Assembly (NCBI GenBank): GCA_027257055.1 | Contig: JAPVLO010000054.1 | Coordinates: 3,534,001-3,598,000, forward strand | DNA length: 64,000 nt | Source: Cephalopachus bancanus | Lineage: Eukaryota; Chordata; Mammalia; Primates; Tarsiidae | Direction of reading: 5' to 3' | Shown here: piece after piece, positions 1 to 13,030 of the stretch | How the letters are laid out: each line of letters begins with the position of its first letter | How positions within the stretch are numbered: the stretch's first letter is position 1 | The notes under the pieces: model-generated | What the model was told of the DNA's origin: nothing | The model's input: only the letters and a program-made list of their open reading frames with translations | Databases searched by the model: none | Position numbers and translations under genes: made by a program

Positions 1-114
1 ATTAGTTAAAATCCACAAGTCAAATGATTCACATATGAATGGTTAACGATTGCTACTATTCAGTGTAGACCTGGTATAGCACATTTTGCAAGTCTCTTCC
101 TTTTTGAGCATCCT

Positions 115-1200
115 CATCTCAACAGATAGCACCACCATTCTGCCAACTGCTGCATCCAGTCATTTGAGAGTCATCCTTCAGATGTCACGCTCCCTCAGTT
201 CCCACATCCTCTTGATGACTTACCTCCCCCAATTTCACTGAACCTTGTCTGCTTTTCTCTATTCCCAGAGTCACCCCCTACTCTTAACTACCATCACCTG
301 ACATTTCCCTTCTAGCTGCTCTTTTAGAGGCTTTGCCTCACTCCAGTTCAAATAACAAACTCTTTTAGATACATCTGTGAATTAAATAAGTCTAAGACAA
401 CCAAAATAGGAGAGGGGCAGATAATGTTACCTCATGGCAATTTATTCTCCCAGAATAAATTGTACCTATTCTACACCCAGAATAAACACAAATAGGTCAT
501 GTGGTTTCTCTTCTTCAAATGCTACAGTGACTTTCCACTGCCCCAGGATAACACTGGAAATCTGCACTACCCCAGTGCATAGCCCTTTATGAGTTTTCTT
601 TGACTTTGCTTTCTTTTCTCCCATAGGTTAGGAAATAATTTATTCATCTTGGATAGGTTTATATGGCTATGCATCAGTTTCTTCATTGCTAGCATAATTT
701 TGTTCTGTTCTGTTTTGTTTTGTTTTTAATTTCAATAGCTTTAGGAGTATAAGTGGTTTGGGGTTACATAGATGAATTGTATAGGGTGAAGTCTACTAAA
801 ATGCCCTTGGCTTTGCCACCTGTTCTGATCACTTCCTCTTTTTCCCTTTTGCCTCTCACAGCTGGCTTTCTCTCAGTTATTTGAATGTGCCAAACTCTTT
901 CAAACTTAGGGCATCCACTTACATTATTTCCTCCAGCTAGAATGCCTACCTCTTACCCACACATCCATCACATCTCAGTTTCAGTATCTTGTGTTCTGGA
1001 GGACTTTCCTCAACTACCTCCTGTTCTACTCAGCCCTATGCTGGGTTAGGTCCCCGTGTTTTATGTTCCATTAAGCATCTGTACTTCTCCTTCATGGCAC
1101 CTATTACAACTAGAATGAGTTAATCATTGGGGTACCTGCATAATGTGTGTACCTTCTAACTGGTCTGTTAATCACTGAATCTCTGAAGACTAGTGAAGTA
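115..1200 (+). mobile_element. L2 LINE fragment
   Basis: The segment around 120-190 (agatagcaccaccattctgc, then gagagtcatccttcagat) matches the L2 region that reads 'gcactaccatccaccc ... gggagtcatccttga'. The pyrimidine-rich stretches 490-610 and 840-1190 fit the 3' coding part and the 'tagaatg..aagctcc' tail region of L2. It is interrupted near 700-800 by what looks like an L1 3' tail on the minus strand (tttcaatagctttaggag). Highly decayed. Confidence 0.55.
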
Positions 1201-1550
1201 TTTTGCAAACTTTTTAAATTGTGATCCCAATAAAAAATAAATTTTACATTATAATCAGTATACACAGACATACACACATAACTGAAAAAGTTTCATGAAC
1301 AATGTTTATCCTTTCTAGGTGAAATTCACTTGATATTTTTGATTCTATTGTTAATATGCTAAATATAATACACTTTATTGATTTTCTAGACTACTAATAG
1401 ACTCAACTCTCACATTAAATAATCACCTTTCTAATGCAACATTTAGCAGAGAGAAGGTCTTCAATAGCTGCCTGTAGAATAAACTAACAGAAAATTAATA
1501 TTTTCCAGCTAATATCTAAACTGGGTTTATTTTTACAAAGTAAGAGCTAG

Positions 1551-1850
1551 TAGCTGGGCTCAGTTACCCAGCCTGTAATCACAGCATTTTGGGAGGCCGA
1601 GACGAGTGGATTGCCTGAGCCTGAGGGTTCGAGGCCAGCCCAGTCACTTGGACAGAACTTGTCTCTACAATTAAAAAAAAAAAATTAGCCACATGTGGTA
1701 GTGCACGCCTGTGGTTCTGGCTACTTGGAAGACTGGGACGGAAGGATTGCCAGAGCCCAGTGGGTTGACGCTGGAGTGGCCATGAGTGTGCCCCTGCACT
1801 CCAGCTTGGGCAATAGAGTGAGACTACAACTAAAAAAAAAAAAAAAAAAA
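1551..1850 (+). mobile_element. Alu, older dimeric copy
   Basis: Two-arm Alu with a middle A run at 1672-1684 and an A tail of 18 bases. Target-site duplication aagagctag flanks it (1542-1550 and 1849-1857). Several substitutions in both arms mark it as older than the copy at 49644. Confidence 0.9.
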
Positions 1851-2228
1851 GAGCTAGCCTTGCCTTCCTGGGCACAGTTAGCTCCCTTGATTAGACCAAG
1901 GAGATCAAGGTCATACATATGCTCTCATCCCGATAGTCGGTTTCTCTACCCCATGGTCACAGACTTTCTCCCTAAGGCTCTCAGAAAAAGAAGGGCCGAT
2001 CCATTATTTTTAGTTTTGTTCCTGATCTACATATCCCTATTATTGCAACAAAATGGCTTAGAAAATAAAAAGCAATAACCTAATCATGTCATCAAATTCA
2101 TTACTATCATTGGCTCTTATGAGTAATTTATGATTTTAATCATCAGATTTTGGTTTAATGTGATTATAGTCCTGCTTTATTGAATGCCAGGACCCATCAA
2201 ATAAGAAACTGATATATTTGTATAACTA

Positions 2229-2584
2229 GTTGCAATAGACTGAATATTTATGTCCCCCCAAAACTAATATGTTGAAACCCTAACTCCCAATGTGATGGTA
2301 TTTGGAAATGGATCCTTTTGGAAGTAATTATAGTTAGATTAGGTCATGAGGGTAGGCTCTCGTGATAGGATTAATGCCCCTATTTTAAAAAAGGAGTCAC
2401 AGGATCTCTCTGCTTACATGTACCAAAAAAAGCCATGAGAGGACATTAAAAAGAGGAGGCTCTGCTGGCTCCCCAATTTTGGACTTCCAGCCTCCAGAAC
2501 CATGAAAAACAAGTATTGTTGAAGCTATAAACACTTGTATGATTGTATGTTATTTTATTATAGCAACCTGAACTGATTAAGACA
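2229..2584 (+). mobile_element. Solo LTR of MST/MLT1 (MaLR) type
   Basis: It reads through the hallmarks of this LTR group in order: gaatatttatgtcccccc, aatatgttgaaaccctaac, ttaggtcatgagggtag, cttccagcctccagaacc, and a terminal block close to 'gcaacctgaactgattaag'. There is no internal region next to it, so it is a solo LTR. Diverged and non-coding. Confidence 0.8.
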
Positions 2585-3344
2585 CTAGTTAATATAATTC
2601 ATTGTTTTATCTGTCCTGTTTTTCTGTTTCCATCAGATACCAAGAAATCCTAGCTTTTCTTTCTTCATCTTCATTTATCACTATCCAAGCACCTACCACA
2701 CTAAATAATAAAGGAAACCCTTCTAGTACTGTCAGTCTTACAGTATCAACAATTCTTTGTTAGACCAGGCAAACTCAAAGGAAGAACTCCCCACTTATTT
2801 GGGAACCATGTAAGCCCAGACTGAGCTTTCACTAGGAAAACTACTAGGACCACTTGTTGAGGGGATCCCTTTCCAAGGATAAAGAAGAGAGATGTATCCT
2901 TCTTCTACCTGTCTAGCTGGGTGGGGCATGAATACTTCCTCTAGGTCTAACTCCATGGGCACAATCCCAGGGTAATAACAATTGTTATTGGGTGTTTTTA
3001 TTAAACCCAACCATGAATTGCTTTGCAAAAAGAATAAATCGGGGCTTCCTCCTGTTTGAGAACTGAAAAGTATAGGCTGAACTAGCATCCCAACAATCTT
3101 TTTATCTCTTCCCTTTTGTATTTATAGGTGTGCTTAATTGATGCATCTTCCTTTGAGTCTATGTTTTTAAAAATTGTCTCCCAATAATTGGTTCGCAGAT
3201 AGACTCCTCTTACTAGAACTAAAGCCAAGTGAGAATATCCTCTATTTCTAGTTTTGCACTGCTCTGGTTTGCAGGCCCTTAAACCAAAATTTACTCAAAA
3301 TTAGGAGGATTACCTTCAGAGATTCTTTATATAGATTGGAGCTC

Positions 3345-3633
3345 TTTTTTTTTTTTTTGAGTTGGAGTCTCACTCTGTCACCCAAACTGGAAGTTCAGTG
3401 GCTGCTCCCGGCCACCGCAGCCTCGACCTGCTGGGCTCCGGCTATCCTTCCACCTCAGCCTTCCAAGTAGCCGGAATTACAGGCATGCGCCACCACGCCC
3501 GGCTGATTTTTTGATTTATTGTGGAGATGAGGTCTTGCTGCCCAGGCGGGTCTCGAACCCGCGGGCTCAGGCAATCCACTCACCTCAGCCTCCCAAAGGC
3601 GCGGGATTACAGGCTGAGCCACCAATCCCGGCT
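3345..3633 (-). mobile_element. Alu, lineage-specific subfamily
   Basis: Full two-arm Alu in reverse, with a T run at left and the head at right. Flanks tagattggagctctt (about 3332-3346) and tagactgaagctctt (3634-3648) are a 15-base target duplication with two differences. It carries the subfamily's cgcgggttcgagacccgc B-box hairpin on the minus strand. Confidence 0.92.
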
Positions 3634-3649
3634 TAGACTGAAGCTCTTA

Positions 3650-6000
3650 CCAGAGAATTTAGAATGTAGTTTGTATCTTTGAAAATACCATTTCTGTACT
3701 CTTCAAGAAATGCAGTTACTACTGAGATTTCAGGCAATGAACAATAGCATCAGCTCTCATATAAACCCTGCCTGTAGCTGATTATTATGTTTTCACAGAG
3801 TGGCTCCCTCTTAAATTCTGAATGAACAGCTTGAATAAAAAGAAGTATGTTTTCCCTAATCTGATCTGGCCTAAATCTATCTATTTTGTTATATAAATGC
3901 TTTGTGTATTTTCTGTTTGTAAGCCAGCTTTTATCTACATACTTGACCTAAAACTCTACACTTTACACCATGTAATACAGTTACAGAAAAGATGTAAAAC
4001 AAAGAAATATTCTCCTAAATTACCTTAAGCATAATATCACTTTGGCATAGGAAAAGAAAAAAAGAACATGATGAAAAACTGAGTTACTCAAATTGCAGTG
4101 AGTTCTACTTTTTTATTACACTGTATACGCCAATAAATGACTTCAAAATAATATTTGCCTCAGTGGTTTTTAATGCAAAATTTATTTTAATTTTGTAAAC
4201 AAATAACAAGGGTGGTTTTGTAGATTCTATCTGGGCTGTAGTGGCCCAATTATCTGGTCAAAGGGCTGTATGGATGCAAGAGACAGGGTGAGTTAAAGTT
4301 TAACTTCCAGGAATTGTAAACCAAACCTAAAGTCACTGAACCTTTGGAGTTTGATATGATGATTAGAGCATAACCAGAGTGACACGTTGAATTCGCCATA
4401 ATCAAGGAAACCTTTTCCGGGTGGGGATCTCTGAAATTACTCAGGTATGATCCATGTGTTTTGCTTTTTCTATTTCAACTCTGTGAAACCGTGCATTGTG
4501 GGATCAGTGGGAATGCAGTGGAACAGCTTTTACCCTATTCTGTTATGGAACCTAACCCAGGGAATTGTCTAGTTTGTTTTTAGACTAATGAAACAACCTG
4601 AAAACAAAAGAACACACTGGAATGATCATATTATCTCAAAATGAGATGGCTGCCAGGATTTGATAAATTTCTGTAGACTAACCACTGCAGGTTTGACAGT
4701 GGGGGCTAATGTTCTGAGAAGCTTATTTATCTCTAGCCAGACTGCTACAGTTGTGGTTGACTACCCATGCTGGTCCCAGGACCCTGGTAAACAAAAATGT
4801 AATTAGCAAGAGAAATCGTTTAAATATCACTGGTAGATTTTGAGTTCTCTGTATCGATCATAATTCCTATCATACTTTAGACTTCATATATTCAATTATC
4901 TTCTGTACTACCACAACCATCAAAAAAAAAAATACATGTTGGTGAATTCTTGCTATTTCCTCTGCCATTATCCTGCTAACCAATGGAATGTTTAAGTTAT
5001 TCATTTTTTATTCCAGCAAAAAAGAAAACAAAAACAGTTATGGAAAATGACTGGCTTTGAATGTGTTTAATCTCAGCCTTGGAATGGCTAATTATTAGAT
5101 TTTCCCACAGTTTGGGCAACTGTGCTATGTGGATGTATTTTTACATTATCATCTTGTTTATACCAAAAGATTATTCACACCAGAATGTGGTGGTATTTTA
5201 TCTAAAGAAAGAAATAAATCTGGATATTTTCTAGGAATATACCATTTCTACCAGAAATCTCCTAAACTCTCTGACCTTTTGTCATGATTACTAAAGTTCC
5301 AAGAATGTCTTCCAAGTTAAAGATTTTTTTTTTCTATAGGGCTTTTTGGATGTGTATTGTGTGTCTTCAAGATAATGAGGAATACAGCATTATTTGTACA
5401 TTGTGCAGGATTAGTATTTTATAAAACATGTTAATAAACTCAGCTTTTGTTATAATTTAGGAGTATCAAAAATGTGTTGGTCTGGTCTGAAATGTTTATA
5501 ATGTGTGCTGGGGAGCATGCAATGGGTAGATCTGAAAAGTGAAATCACTTACTTGTCAAAGCTCAGAGTCTTTGCCCTGGTAAATACAGAGGAAGAGACA
5601 AATGACTTACAAGGTCATTCTTAAGGGACATATTTTCAGGAATAACATTGACACTGCCCATTTTAAACCATTCTTACATTTTACTGTTTCAATGTATTAT
5701 TTATCAAGAGCAAGGGAAAAAGAATATTTGGCAAGGAAAATAAGTGCTATTAAGAGTGAACACTAACATTATAAAAAGACATAACTGATATAAAAACACT
5801 AAATGCTTAATTATCGTTTTCAACTACGCTAATACCAGGGTGGTTTGTGTCATTTCAAATATCAACATTTTCTTCATTGTATTCAGTAGACGTCAATACA
5901 AATGACTCAAAAAAAAGTGACTCCATTGTCAAGCAAGTTGAAGGAATGATACTAGAAAAGTTAATGCAGCTCTTGCTACCCCATGAGTGTTTTGAGTAAC
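3650..6000. other. No recognised feature
   Basis: About 2.3 kb of AT-rich sequence with no open frame of interest, no recognised repeat family and no strong internal symmetry. It may contain decayed repeats that I cannot name by eye. Confidence 0.5.
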
Positions 6001-6004
6001 AATA

Positions 6005-6245
6005 ATAGTAGCAAATATTTATGAAGCACTAAATTGTCAACTGTACTTCTAAGCACTTTTCATGTATTTGTCTCATGTTATTCTTAGAACAACCCTATGA
6101 TGTAGATACATTTTAAAAATGAGAAAATGGAGACACAGACAAGTTAACAAACTGGCTCAACATTACTTAGTTAACAAGTGACAAAGTCAGGCTCCTCAGT
6201 CAGGCAGTCTGACTCCAGAACCCAAACATGTAACCATTATATCTT
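6005..6245 (-). repeat. MIR SINE
   Basis: Reverse-strand MIR: gaaaatggagacacagacaa, then gttaacaaactggctcaa, and caggcagtctgactccagaa correspond to the MIR core and head in reverse. Confidence 0.75.
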
Positions 6246-6249
6246 ACTC

Positions 6250-7002
6250 ACAAGTACTGGGAACTTACCATGCATGCAAATCTTTTCATTCATTTTGAAT
6301 AACCAAGAGAGCAGGCATTGCTTTGTTAACTAAGCTTAATTTACACCTTTCAGGAGCATCTATTAACATCTCCCAAAATCAGTATTCCTCAGAACACAGA
6401 TGAAGAAAGAACAAATCATATTCAGCACTTATAACAATCAAAATTGCTTAAAATCATCAGTGCTGAAATCACAATCATGGAAAAAATCTAAGGAACCTCA
6501 TAATCAAGTCATCTTTCATCAAATAGGACAATGCCTATCTATGGGAGTTTTAAAAATTAATTATACAAAGAACACAGGGCTTTTCTCCTATACAGAGCTA
6601 GATTTGGATGCCACTACCAAAACTCCCTAGGTTTGAGACCTTGGGAATAGTGGTTCACTCCCCTGAATCTCAGATTTTTTAAATGTGAAACGGCAGTAAA
6701 ACCTACACCCACAGAATGTGTAAAGTTTAAATGAGATGATAAATCAAAATAACAAAGCACAGACAGGTGTTTAAGAGTTCAGCAAAACTCTCTTCCCTTT
6801 CCATTTCCCTAATCATTATACCCTCCAAAAAATGTTCTTAAGCTATCAAAACATACCCATTGGCTCCTTTGTATCAAAACAATACTAATAACATTTAAAT
6901 TGAAAGCTGTACATAAATGATAAAATTTTGAATAATCATAGATAGTAACCTTATTCCATGTACTCAGAGAAAGTCAACCTATAATTCTTATTTTACTATT
7001 AC

Positions 7003-7045
<43 letters not shown>

Positions 7046-7795
7046 ACACACACACAATATACTTTTTTTTTAGAGAATGCTGATTTAAAAGACTTTTAAT
7101 TATAAAAGTCCAACACCTTTGTACTCAAATCTATGGAACACCCTAACACAGCGCATGTTCATTTCATCACAGTCAGTTGAGGTTAAAAATCTGTTTCAGT
7201 AACTGTCTTTTAAAATATTGCCATCCCTTAGAAAGCTAGGTAGTACTATGGGTACTATTGCACAATGGTTTTCATTACCTTATGTGTCTCTAAATGACTC
7301 AATAAGTTCAAACAAGACAGTATTGATCGACCGAGGATAAACACCATTTTATCTTATTCACGGAAACAGTAACCAGGCTCCTGTAAAGTGCAGCTCTCAC
7401 AGTCCAAACTCCCCCCAGGAAAAGGAGCAGCAGCACTCTTACAGTGACATTCTATATTAGCAATCTAAATCCCATCTGTTCCTTGGCCTGATAACTGTAA
7501 AATCCAGACAGTTATTATTGACAAATGTTTACTGCTGACTAAATCGAAGAGCTAATATATCATTTTATTCCATGAAACCTATTCTAACTAGTCGGCCTTA
7601 AAAACTACTTAAAAGTTTTCATTTAATAAACTAAAATTTTGCATTGAATATTTTGACTGATGCAAACCAAAAATTAAAATATTTCCCTTTGTAAAACAAA
7701 ATTATTGTCTTCACTAAAATATACTGGAAACTTGGGCTATCAACTTTGATTTCCTTTAAAGATAGTTAAGTTAAGCTCTTTTTCCTAAACAGATG
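6250..7795. other. No recognised gene; (CA)n tract at 7003-7057
   Basis: Apart from a CA microsatellite (about 27 units, interrupted once by TA) I see nothing that I can name. A 76-codon open frame at 6400-6630 has no recognisable similarity and no coding support. Confidence 0.6.
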
Positions 7796-8215
7796 TCACC
7801 TTCAAAGTACTCTCCATTTGCTGCAATAACCTATTAAGGTGCTTTTCCACTGCTCAAAACAGTTTTTGAACTTGTCAATTTTTATGCCTTTTAGTGCTTC
7901 TGCCATTTTTTGTTTGTTTGTTTCACCTTCTCCACATTGGCAAAACTTTTCCCTCAGAGGACTTTTTTCATCCAGGGAAACAAACAAAGTCGTCTGGGTG
8001 AGACTGGGTGAATAGGGAGGGTGAGGCATGAGGGCCATGCCATCTGTGGTCAAAAACCGCTGAATACTCAGCGCGGTGCGGGTAGGTGTGCTGGTAAATT
8101 ACTCATTACAAAATGGGCAAATGTATTGAGAGGATCTTCAAAAAACAAAATTCACTAAAGCCAAATGCAGTTTCTCACAACAATGCTAACTGGTACACTA
8201 ATGTCAATGGGTACC
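7795..8215 (-). pseudogene. Mariner-family transposase fragment (C-terminal half)
   Basis: On the minus strand a broken frame reads ...PAH...LTTDGMALMPHPPYSPSL... and continues to ...FEQWKSTLIGYCSKW. This matches the mariner transposase C-terminus, where a 'DNAPAHTA' block is followed by 'HPPYSPDLAPCDF' and then by 'CFEDWKKRWHKCI..GDYFEGD'. The D of the catalytic DNAPAH block is lost and stops interrupt the frame, so it cannot be active. No terminal repeats were identified. It is an old DNA transposon remnant, of MARNA-like or Hsmar-like type. Confidence 0.75.
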
Positions 8216-9515
8216 TAGAACACTCAGAGAAAACCTGTATTACAACGGGCCTGCCCTCCAAAAAATAATTCGTTTTTTTGAGGTCTCTCTCATATAGGTA
8301 GAATTTTATGCATATAGTTATTAACAATCACATGGAGAACACATTCCAGGTTTGCTTATTCTAATGAGGATTGGTCCTTGGTAATATTAAGAGGGAGATA
8401 ATAATAAGGATATAAAATACCTCCCTTGGGTTTGCACAGTTAGGTACAGTGTTCTGCTCCAGATATAAAATGACTAAAGAGAACTAGCACATAATTTGGC
8501 CAGACAGAATGTCCATGTGAGAAAATTGATTTGTAATTCTATAAAATCCCACATTAAGTAGTGTAATAATGTCTTCCCTTCCGCTAGAAATTAAAAAATA
8601 ATCATGGTTTTAGAATGCCCAGTTGATTTAAAGAACACTAGATTTAAGTAGCACAATCATTTACTACAGTATCTTATTGTCTTAAAAAATTTTAATCTAT
8701 ACAAAGCATTTCATACAGAAACATTTATATGGATTTTTTTATGCCAAATATCTTCACAGTCAGTTCAATATACATAGTTTCTTCAAGGTACATGATCCAT
8801 TAGTCTTCATTCCAATTGTACAAACCTAGTTAATTGAAAGATGCTCTCACCCAGGGTTTATAAGCCCAACTCTGCTTAAGCAGTAAAGTGCCAATTAGGT
8901 GGTAGGTCTTCAGCAACTCCACTAGATATTAACTAATTTATTGATCAGTTAAGAGGCTAGCTGAAACCATGAAGTGAGAACATAAGGGTCCACAAGGAAG
9001 GTGAGAGAAATATCAGTCCCATACAAGTCCCAGAAGAAAACAGCCCTAAAATGATTTAATTCTAAATCAGTTCAAATGCTGTAACTCAACACAGTGAAAG
9101 AAGTGAAGAAACAGAGGCTTATAAAAATTCCCCAACAGACTGGCAAAAGATTGGCAGAGTTTTATGTACTAATGTATTTTTTTTTATTTCTAGTAATTTT
9201 AGTGTTCTTTTCAGCTCTTTTATTGGGATTTTGTTCAGTGTTTATCTTTTCAGCTGGAGCCTTCAGCATGAAGTAAATTGTACTTTCAATTACTAGATGT
9301 ACTTAAATCCTAATGTCTGATTATTTTGCAGTGGAAGTCAGAAATCAAAATCTGATACCCCGGGGAAAAAAATGTGTTGATACATATAGATATTCATCTG
9401 AGGAATCCTCCTTCTAATCCATTTTTCTGAAGATCCCAATAGTGTCTTGCAATGCAGACACTTAACTACCAAACAATTAGAGTTGGCATCTTATGATGAT
9501 GATGATGATATTAAT
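8215..9515. other. No recognised feature (possible location of the A1CF non-coding exon)
   Basis: AT-rich sequence without a nameable repeat. By analogy with the human spacing that I recall (first exon about 25 kb upstream), the A1CF promoter could lie in the 7-12 kb zone, but nothing here identifies it. Confidence 0.3.
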
Positions 9516-9685
9516 AAAAGTTATTACATCCTTATTCATCCTGCCACACGCCAGGCGCCACTATCACTGTGCCATGTTTCCAATAAAGCAGCTATGGCTT
9601 AGGGACATGGAGAAACTTGCCCCAGGTCACATTAGTAAGTGGTGCAAGCAGAAATGAGTCCCAACAGTCTGGCACACACCACCCT
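9515..9685 (-). repeat. MIR SINE
   Basis: Reverse MIR: the core 'gagaaacttgccccaggtca' and 'cattagtaagtggtgcaagc' are typical. A short GAT run (9494-9510) sits just before it. Confidence 0.7.
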
Positions 9686-9689
9686 GTAA

Positions 9690-10380
9690 ACAGAGGACAG
9701 ATGGAACACTGAGAAACATCAAGGCTTGGAATTAGAAGGAAACTTGAGGTCTTTTATGTGACAGAGAAAAGTTACTTGAGTTTCCCAAGGATAGAAGATA
9801 TGTTTTATTAGAATGAGACCCCAAGTATAGAACACCAACCCCAATGGGCCCTTTTCATTATTCCACCTCCCACGGTACAGCATTTCTACCTCAGCCTGAT
9901 TCTCTACACAGATTCTGAGACAGATTAATAGGATCACCATGGTCAAGAGAAATACTTTCTTTACTCTGAATCCCATCCTCCTTGCTACACCCACATTCGA
10001 GGACCGACAGACTCACTTAAAGGACACTGATTGTGTGACTTAGACTGAGAAGCCCAGATCACAGAGGAAATATATGCAGTTGCAGACACCTTGAAAGTAG
10101 TGACAGGATAAACCAAGAAGGCATCACTGAAAATAAAATGCAATGCTTGGCCTGAATGACCTTGCTGCCTTTCACCCAAATTCTATTAATCTAAAGAGGA
10201 CACAGTACCTCCCACCTGGAGCACACATCTTTCTCCCCATGGAAAGAATAATTGGGCTGCTAGGTCTTTGTCTGCTAAGGGATTCCCATATTTAAACTGA
10301 CCTAATTTAGAACTTTAAATTGAGGCTCAGATGCTCCCAAATAGCAGCTCCACCAACCTGAATAGAGTTACTCATTTAGA
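9690..10380. other. No recognised feature
   Basis: Nothing coding or repetitive that I can support. Two minus-strand frames of 91 and 64 codons have no recognisable similarity. Confidence 0.5.
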
Positions 10381-10390
10381 ATAGTATGAG

Positions 10391-10450
10391 TTTATTGTAG
10401 AGATGAGTTCTCGCCAAGTTGCCCAGGTTGTTCTTAAATTCCTGCTCCCC
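10391..10450 (-). mobile_element. Alu fragment, centre of left arm
   Basis: The segment ttattgtagagatgagttct followed by gccaagttgcccaggttg is the reverse of the end of an Alu left arm. Only about 60 bases survive. Confidence 0.6.
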
Positions 10451-10937
10451 TGCAAATAAAACTTTTTTACATTAAAAAAAAGAACAGTATAAGTTCAGAA
10501 GTTATTCATTAAAATACAAATTAGTTGAGATGCAAGGTTTGACTGACAAGGACACTGGAGCCTAAAATCACAGAAAAGATTAGTTAGCCTGGTAAAGTCT
10601 GGTGAGAATGGTACTTAGGAGAAGTAAAGTTTTGACTGTGGGCAAGAGAAGATGTTGAGGGTAGATGATCTAGGGAAGAAGTGTCATGAGTTACTAGGTG
10701 ATATAAGGGACTTGACTGCAGGTGTTTGCCTAATCTTTGAGGAAGAATTTACTTAACCCATTAAATAATTTTCATTTGTTATTAAGGTCATTTGAGCATC
10801 AAGTTTAGCACATACATATTCCTCCATGTTTCTTTCTCATTATATGTAATGAGACAGTACTGTTATAACAGATATTGAATTGGACTCATCCAGAGTATGC
10901 TATTATCTCTAATCCAGAGAAAAATCTATAATGTTTT

Positions 10938-11200
10938 CTTTTTGGAGTCAGAGTCTCACTCTGTCACTCAGACTAGAATGCAGTGGCGTGCTCACAGCCA
11001 CTGCAGCCTCGGCCTGCTGGGCTCAAGTGATTCTCCCCCCCTCAAACTTCCAAGTAGCTGAAACTACAGGCACATGCCACCATAATTTTTTTAATTTATG
11101 GTAGAGATGAGGTCTAGCCAAGTTGCCCAGGTTGGTCTCGAACCCCTGGACTCAGGCAATCTCTTGCCTCCACCTCCCAAAGGGTTAGGATTACAGGTGT
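10938..11200 (-). mobile_element. Alu, old diverged copy
   Basis: Reverse two-arm Alu (gagtctcactctgtcactca ... cctcccaaagggttaggatt) with many substitutions and no clear target duplication. It lacks the lineage-specific hairpin: the equivalent place reads tctcgaacccctggactca. Confidence 0.85.
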
Positions 11201-11339
11201 TATTTGCTGTTCAGAAACAAGCCATAAAGTCAAAACACTTAATATTAATAATTCAGTAACTCAGGATTGCAAAGGATTTCCTGACACCCAATGATCCAAA
11301 GCTCTGATTTGCAGTGTTGTCATAGTAGAGAGGAAGAAC

Positions 11340-11565
11340 ACAATATGTTAAACAGAAGACTCTAGATCCAGAATGCCTGGGCTAAAACCCTGACTCCACC
11401 ACGTACTACGATGTAACCTTGAGCAAATTACTTAACCTCTCTGTGCCTGTTTCCTCTTCTGTAATGTCAAGATTGTTTTATAAATTAGATCAGAAATTAC
11501 ATACAAAGTGCTTAGAAGGATACCAAGCAAGTGTGCATAAACTTTAGCTATTGTAGCTATAAATC
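11340..11565 (+). repeat. MIR SINE
   Basis: Good MIR: 'ctagatccagaatgcctggg', 'gtaaccttgagcaaattact', 'taacctctctgtgcctgttt', then 'acaaagtgcttagaagga'. Confidence 0.85.
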
Positions 11566-11569
11566 TCAT

Positions 11570-12600
11570 CTTATTTCTGTGTTGATTTCATAGTGCTTTA
11601 CTAGAAGAAAATGGAAGAGAGAGAGAAGCCATGAGGTTAAAATGTAGTGTTTTATAGACTGGAATGAGGTGGCTGAGAAATTAACTCTAACTCCACCATT
11701 TGCTTGCAGTGCAAATTTGGAACAATCTCTCCCTGATTCTGTTGTAGTTCTTCCAAAGTATCACAGGCACATATCACATATTTTCCCTATCACAGGCAGG
11801 GCCTCCTAACTAAATCAGTCTAGAATGATTGGAAGGAACCTGGGTCATTGTTAAGGGTTTATATGGATCCTCACGCCAGAGTGCAAATCTCAGGCTTTGT
11901 TATTTTCATTGCTACAATTAAAAATTCATCAGCACTCAAAGCCACTTATAAAGATGCAGATGATTGTCAAAAAATAGGATGGTTATTAAAATGACGAAAA
12001 TGCAAGCATAAAATAAATTAACCTGCCCCTAAGTCAGACCCCTCCACAGGCACAAAAAACAGACCCCTGAAGAGAAAATTAAGTGCGGAAGCTTGGAGGA
12101 ATCTCCCTGGAGCAGGGAGGGAGTTAGGGGCCAGTGTCTATTTTAAGGGAAGTGACTGGATGAAAGGGCACCCAAGGAGATTCCCTCCTTTTAAGTGGGA
12201 CAATGTATGGTCATTCTATTAATGGGTTCAGTCCTTGGAACCTTTTCGTCTAAACACAAATAATTCTATCACACAATTTTATGTTCTAACAGCCATCTCT
12301 GTGTCTTGAGGCAATCCACAATCCATTCCTATCCCAGTATTACTTAATGACTGTCCCTTCTTTTGGACGAGAGCACAAAACATATTTCTTTTTTTCAAAT
12401 GGTGTGCTGGTCACATATTCCCCCAATACATGTGGATTTTGCATTTATCCTTGAAGAAGCTAAAATTATTATGTCAACTTGCCCATTAGAAATTGACTTA
12501 CTGACCCCACCCACCCATATACACACACATCTGAGTTCACCATTATTTTAGGTGCTGTAGCAAATGCAAAGATGTACTATGTTTTTGTCCCTAAAATCAA
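11570..12600. other. No recognised feature
   Basis: Non-repetitive by eye. The stretch 12010-12180 is richer in G and C than its surroundings but is not a CpG island. Confidence 0.5.
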
Positions 12601-12825
12601 GGAACCCATGAAGGCTTCTTCAGAGCTCCCATCACAGTCCCAGAATAATCCATCTCTCTCTTCTCCAAGGTTCCTTATTTTACTGGAAAATGACTATCTA
12701 TTTATTATGCTAAATTAGGAGTTCATTAAAGGCAAGAAAGTTATCCTATTTTTCAATTCCCAGACCTAATAAAGTGTTAGACACACAATAAATGCACAAT
12801 ATTGTTTGTTGAATAAAAAAGCCAC
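12600..12825 (+). mobile_element. L2 LINE 3' end
   Basis: It ends in the L2 tail signature: taataaagtgttagacacac followed by aataaatgcacaatattgtt and tgttgaataaa. Confidence 0.75.
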
Positions 12826-12849
12826 ATGATTGGGGAGGAAAAAAAAGAA

Positions 12850-13030
12850 GAAAAACATTGAGTGCCATGTGTGCAGTGTATTTGTCCTAGCTTTTTGAAT
12901 CACTATTAAAAAAAATAATAATAAAACTCTATAGACCATCATTAGCCCAATTTCAGAATGAAGACATTGAGACCTGGTTAAACAATTTGACCCAAATTTG
13001 CAAAGTTCTTTAGGGGTAGAATTTCAACAT
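12850..13030 (-). repeat. MIR SINE, weak
   Basis: Reverse MIR-like core: cagaatgaagacattgagac, ctggttaaacaatttgaccc. Diverged. Confidence 0.5.

Noticed and set aside
1695..2078. 127-codon frame on + strand
   Set aside because: Starts inside an Alu and reads through its A tail as poly-lysine.
8900..9010. Possible HNF1-like half sites (attaac) and a donor-like aaggaag|gtgaga, considered as the A1CF first exon
   Set aside because: The half sites do not form the HNF1 palindrome, and donor-like motifs are frequent; no support beyond approximate position.
9494..9510. CRISPR-like or tandem array (GAT units)
   Set aside because: Six short trinucleotide units without spacers, in a vertebrate genome.
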